Below, piece by piece: positions 62,795-64,000 of a stretch of DNA of 64,000 nt. Below the pieces are notes generated by a model. That model was not told where the DNA came from. It worked only from the letters and a program-made list of their open reading frames with translations, and made no database searches. Positions within the stretch are counted from its first letter, which is position 1; each line of letters begins with the position of its first letter. This DNA is from Peribacillus saganii (lineage in GTDB: Bacteria; Bacillota; Bacilli; Bacillales; DSM-1321). The translations under genes were made by a program, and so were the position numbers. The stretch spans positions 1-64,000 of the forward strand of contig NZ_QVTE01000003.1 of assembly GCF_003429095.1 (NCBI RefSeq). The letters run 5' to 3'.

Positions 62795-63480
62795 CTCAAA
62801 AACACCTCTCTCATCACATCGACAACCGATTTGCCCTCCTGCATTCGGATCTCTTCAGTGTTGAATTCTTTCAGGACTTTCCCATTTTCGAGCAAAACCG
62901 CCTTGTCTATTAAATGTTCAATGTCACCGATTTCATGAGTCGTGATTATTACGCCCCTGTCTTCAATTAAATGGCTGTTAAAAACGTCAGCGATTTGTTC
63001 ACGGCTAAACATATCGATTCCCGAGAACGGTTCATCCATCAGTACATAATCCACATCAATGGACAATCCAAGCAGCAGATTGATTTTAGCTGCGTTTCCC
63101 TTTGACAGTTCTGATATGCGGGTATTTTCATCAAGTTTGAAAAATGACAGCAGCTGTGATGCGCGATCCGCATTCCAATTGGTGTAGAAGTCCCTCATGA
63201 ACATCATGGATTCCTTGATCGTCATGTTGGGCAGCATGGTGATCGTATCTGGAATGAATGTGACTTTTTCATAGCTGCTTTTTGAAATTGGTGACTCATC
63301 AATCAGGATTTGACCTTCGGAAATAGGTGTCAAAGCCATAATTGCTTTTAATGTAGTCGTCTTACCGGAGCCGTTGATTCCAATCAAGCAGGTTATTTCC
63401 CCTTTGTTCGCCTGAAAGGATAATCCGTCAAGCACCTTTTTCCTGCCGAATTTTTTCGAAATATTTTTCACTTCAATCAC
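62791..63480 (-). CDS. ABC transporter ATP-binding protein (YtrB-like)
   Basis: A 229-residue ATPase. Walker A LIGINGSGKTTT; the signature is unusual, ELSKGNAAKINLLLGL, with SKGN instead of SGGQ, as in YtrB-type ATPases; Walker B VDYVLMDEPFSGID; switch His in TTHEIGDIEH. It pairs with the downstream permease. It starts 12 bases after the GntR stop. Confidence 0.92.
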   Translation of the reverse strand: MIEVKNISKKFGRKKVLDGLSFQANKGEITCLIGINGSGKTTTLKAIMALTPISEGQILIDESPISKSSYEKVTFIPDTITMLPNMTIKESMMFMRDFYTNWNADRASQLLSFFKLDENTRISELSKGNAAKINLLLGLSIDVDYVLMDEPFSGIDMFSREQIADVFNSHLIEDRGVIITTHEIGDIEHLIDKAVLLENGKVLKEFNTEEIRMQEGKSVVDVMREVFLR

Positions 63481-63492
63481 GTTGCCTGCCTC

Positions 63493-63867
63493 CTACTCCT
63501 CAATGTTCGCCACATATTTTTCCTTTACCAGCGCCAGCAATTCATCGACCGGAACATTGATCGGCTTTACCGATTCCAGGAACGTATCGATTGCCTGGAG
63601 AATCAGCTCTTCCCGCACACTGTTTAAAATCTTCTGGTCCGTTGTAATCCGGCTTGGATGATTTCTTTCTGTATAAATCAAACCTTGTTCCTCCATTTCC
63701 TTATACGCTCTCTGAGCCGTGTTTGGATTGATTTTTAAACTGGCCGCAATCTCCCTTCGTGACGGTACTTCCTGCCCTGCAATAATTGAACCTGTCGCAA
63801 TCTGTTCCTTAAAATAGCGGACAACCTGTAAATACACTGGATCGCGGTTATTAAAGGTAACATTCAT
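63493..63867 (-). CDS. YtrA-type GntR regulator
   Basis: A 124-residue YtrA-subfamily GntR protein: winged helix (about 9-72; PVYLQVVRYFKEQIATG, LKINPNTAQRAYKEMEEQGL) plus a short dimerisation tail of about 45 residues. I start at the ATG at 63867 (CGGAGGTG 4-10 bases before it); the frame is open seven codons further. First gene of a four-gene ABC operon, which it should repress, as YtrA does. Confidence 0.92.
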   Translation of the reverse strand: MNVTFNNRDPVYLQVVRYFKEQIATGSIIAGQEVPSRREIAASLKINPNTAQRAYKEMEEQGLIYTERNHPSRITTDQKILNSVREELILQAIDTFLESVKPINVPVDELLALVKEKYVANIEE

Positions 63868-63924
63868 TTCAACACCTCCGATGTACACTCACTTTTATAG
63901 CTGGATTGGTAATTATTAGTGTAT

Positions 63925-63985
63925 GTATTAAGTAGTCCATACATCTTATATTTGTACTATATACTTAATACACTTTTATCGTCAA
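63925..63985 (-). promoter_or_regulatory. Promoter and candidate operator of the YtrA-type operon
   Basis: On the minus strand TTGACG (63985-63980), an 18-base spacer and TATAGT (63961-63956). A perfect 10-bp dyad GTATTAAGTA (63925-63934) / TACTTAATAC (63962-63971) has one arm in the spacer between the boxes and the other just downstream of the start. Each arm is flanked by AGTGTA/ACT half-sites. Binding would block RNA polymerase. Confidence 0.6.
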
Positions 63986-64000
63986 CAGAAAATTATATTT

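Noticed and set aside
1-64000. tRNA, rRNA, CRISPR arrays, prophage modules, replication origin
   Set aside because: Scanned by eye for conserved tRNA arms, regular direct repeats with spacers, phage structural genes and DnaA-box clusters; none found.

Overview
The window reads as low-GC chromosomal DNA of an endospore-forming Bacillaceae (Bacillus/Neobacillus/Cytobacillus type). Evidence is the set of family-typical genes: a CwlJ spore-cortex hydrolase, two YjcZ-type sporulation peptides, YabR, YfmQ, YmaF, a DUF6526 protein, an anthracis-type prolyl 4-hydroxylase and a Firmicutes mtlA-mtlR-mtlD operon, with strong AGGAGG-type ribosome sites, frequent TTG starts and intrinsic terminators. I see no rRNA, tRNA, CRISPR array, prophage or intact insertion sequence.

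Layout. 0-2.6 kb: a drug-type ABC exporter and a DUF6526 membrane protein. 2.7-5.6 kb: two decayed genes (one an arylamine N-acetyltransferase) and an unknown protein with a zinc ribbon. 6.1-17.5 kb: a long minus-strand catabolic cluster (GntR, two DctP, amidase, DctQM, class III CoA-transferase, LeuC/LeuD-like dehydratase, HMG-CoA-lyase-like enzyme, Asp/Glu-racemase-family isomerase, second GntR). 18.2-20.7 kb: a graveyard of gene remnants (DUF2935, TctC, transposase, truncated hydroxylase copy) plus the YjcZ pair. 20.8-29.1 kb: cyclic-di-GMP enzymes around the prolyl hydroxylase. 29.6-39.2 kb: ymaF, the mannitol operon, a VOC protein and a secreted penicillin-acylase-family enzyme. 39.6-49 kb: another GGDEF protein, cwlJ, a cold-shock protein, small proteins, a LysM-GH18 hydrolase, yabR and a decayed FMN riboswitch. 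49.7-60 kb: polysaccharide deacetylase, BASS transporter with a glycolate-oxidase-type FAD protein, a manganese (yybP-ykoY) riboswitch ahead of an alpha/beta hydrolase, TerC, and several small proteins. 60.7-64 kb: a YtrA-type GntR/ABC/secreted-protein operon.

How genes work together. The best candidate for an undescribed system is the 7.2-17.5 kb cluster. I infer uptake of a small (di)carboxylate or its amide by TRAP transport, amide hydrolysis, cis-trans isomerisation and/or hydration by the LeuCD-like enzyme, CoA transfer and retro-aldol cleavage. The pair CaiB-type CoA-transferase plus HMGL-family lyase parallels the known D-citramalate route to acetyl-CoA and pyruvate of Chloroflexus, so citraconate/citramalate-type C5 acids are the leading substrate guess; maleate-type acids are the alternative.

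Other points of note: a dispersed hairpin-bearing repeat family confined mostly to 41-60 kb; a near-perfect REP-like hairpin at the ends of gene remnants; an orphan FMN riboswitch lacking one helix; a manganese riboswitch followed by two serial terminators; an unannotated 38-residue lysine-rich ORF; and candidate operators upstream of mtlA, glcD, the TRAP cluster and the YtrA-type operon. Many short ORFs here are frame shadows and were left out.
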